A stretch of 15,103 nt of DNA from the NCBI GenBank assembly GCA_964388455.1, contig CAYMAN010000038.1:1-15103 (forward strand). Direction: 5' to 3'. The stretch comes from JBBRWO01 sp964388455 (lineage in GTDB: Bacteria > Actinomycetota > Coriobacteriia > Anaerosomatales > JAAXUF01). The position numbers and the translations under genes are program-made. Under the pieces are notes generated by a model. The model did no database searches. It saw nothing but the letters and a program-made list of their open reading frames with translations, and had not been told where the DNA came from. Positions 14,273 to 15,103 of this stretch are shown in pieces; position 1 is the first letter of the stretch, and the number at the start of each line of letters is the position of its first letter.

Positions 14273-15018
14273 TCGTACGCAAGTCGCCTGGAGAGCTCGA
14301 GCTGATGCGTGAGGCCGGACGGCTCAGTGCCCGTGCGCTCCGCATCGTCGGCGAGGCAGTGAGACCCGGAGTGACCACCGAGGAGCTTGATGACCTCGCG
14401 GAGACAGTGATTCGTGAGGGCGGTGGTGTGCCTGCGTTCAAGGGATACCACGGCTTCCCGAAAACCCTCTGTACGTCCGTGAACGCTCAGGTCGTTCATG
14501 GAATACCGTCGCCGCTTATCGTGCTTCGTGAGGGCGAGATACTCTCCGTCGACGTGGGTGCGATCGTTGAGGGATACTACGGCGACAATGCGAGCACCTT
14601 CGCTGTAGGGTCCATCGATGCCGGGGCACAAGCCCTGCTCGATGCGACGCGCGCGTCGTTGGCTGCGGGTATCGAGCAGTGCGTTGTCGGCAACAGGCTA
14701 TTCGATATTGGTCATGCGGTACAGACTGTGGCCGAGGCTGCCGGGTTCTCGGTGGTGCGTGAGTACGTCGGGCACGGGATCGGGCGCGCCATGCACGAGG
14801 ATCCCAACGTCCCGAACTATGGGACTGCGGGCAAGGGTCCGCGGCTGGAGGCGGGCATGGTGTTCGCCATCGAACCGATGGTCAACGCCGGTGGGCACCA
14901 GGTCGAGTCCCTCTCGGACGGATGGACTGTCGTCACGCGGGACGGGTCGCTGTCTGCGCACTTCGAGCACACGGTTGCAATCACTGAGCACGGACCTTTG
15001 GTGCTCACAGCTGAATAG
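14269..15018 (+). CDS. map: Methionine aminopeptidase, type I
   Basis: Removes the initiator methionine from nascent proteins after deformylation, at the ribosome exit. The 249 residues have the pita-bread fold motifs and all five metal ligands: D95, D106, H169, E202 and E233, plus the catalytic-site His77 (VVHGIP) and His176. Each is two positions below its E. coli counterpart. There is no N-terminal SH3-like zinc extension and no type II insertion, so it is the short type Ia form. The start is GTG at 14269, overlapping the adk TGA by four bases. No strong ribosome-binding site is apparent, suggesting coupling to adk. infA would be the usual next gene. Confidence 0.97.
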   Translation: MIVRKSPGELELMREAGRLSARALRIVGEAVRPGVTTEELDDLAETVIREGGGVPAFKGYHGFPKTLCTSVNAQVVHGIPSPLIVLREGEILSVDVGAIVEGYYGDNASTFAVGSIDAGAQALLDATRASLAAGIEQCVVGNRLFDIGHAVQTVAEAAGFSVVREYVGHGIGRAMHEDPNVPNYGTAGKGPRLEAGMVFAIEPMVNAGGHQVESLSDGWTVVTRDGSLSAHFEHTVAITEHGPLVLTAE

Positions 15019-15103
15019 AGACACGATCTTGCGCCTCGGTTTCACCAAGAGTGGACGCGGCGACGCTAGTGCGATAAGATGTCCACTTGCGATTTCACCC
15101 TCT
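15019..15103 (+). other. Noncoding spacer after map, cut by the window edge
   Basis: No coding sequence is recognised in these 85 bases. Besides the promoter-like element, a split direct repeat is present: CTTGCG then TTTCACC occurs at 15028-15046 and again, more tightly spaced, at 15086-15099. No intrinsic terminator for map is visible. Confidence 0.6.
15050..15087 (+). promoter_or_regulatory. Promoter-like element with flanking inverted repeat after map
   Basis: TGGACG (15052-15057, 4/6 to TTGACA) and TAAGAT (15075-15080, 4/6 to TATAAT) are exactly 17 bases apart. AGTGGAC (15050-15056) and GTCCACT (15081-15087) are a perfect 7-bp inverted repeat bracketing the element, which could be a repressor operator or chance. 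The downstream gene lies outside the window; infA is expected from common gene order. Confidence 0.45.

Overview
The window is one densely packed, all-plus-strand ribosomal protein supercluster: the end of the str operon (rpsG, fusA), the S10 operon (rpsJ to rpsQ), the spc operon (rplN to secY), then adk and map. I count 26 genes, the first truncated by the window edge. No mobile element, CRISPR array, tRNA, rRNA or foreign-looking insert is visible. The DNA is GC-rich with strong C/G third-position preference. Zinc-type S14, cysteine-containing L24, a zinc-finger adenylate kinase, presence of L30, GTG/TTG starts and the order secY-adk-map suggest a high-GC Gram-positive bacterium. My best guess is Actinomycetota, possibly class Coriobacteriia; this is inference from protein texture and gene order, not a database result.

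Layout: 1-429 3' part of rpsG; 476-2566 fusA; 2631-2939 rpsJ directly after fusA with no tuf between them; 3064-7885 rplC, rplD, rplW, rplB, rpsS, rplV, rpsC, rplP, rpmC, rpsQ; 7959-11743 rplN, rplX, rplE, rpsN, rpsH, rplF, rplR, rpsE, rpmD; 11744-11896 a terminator-like hairpin followed by a possible promoter and two more hairpins; 11897-15018 rplO, secY, adk, map, with the last three junctions tight or overlapping; 15019-15103 a spacer with a promoter-like element, probably serving the next gene (infA is the usual neighbour). No gene-free stretch exceeds 300 bases.

The proteins build both ribosomal subunits, drive translocation (EF-G), form the protein-export channel (SecY), balance adenine nucleotides (Adk) and remove the initiator methionine (Map). 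Coding content is ordinary and highly conserved. The less ordinary material is between the genes: several of the longer spacers hold perfect or near-perfect RNA hairpins (best at 8668-8716, 9562-9584, 11769-11790 and 11826-11868), one of them at the rplX-rplE junction where E. coli S8 represses the spc operon. Other oddities are the missing tuf, a shortened Adk LID domain, and TAG as the commonest stop codon (15 of 26). I found no evidence of a wholly new biological system; the intergenic RNA structures are the best candidates for undescribed regulation.
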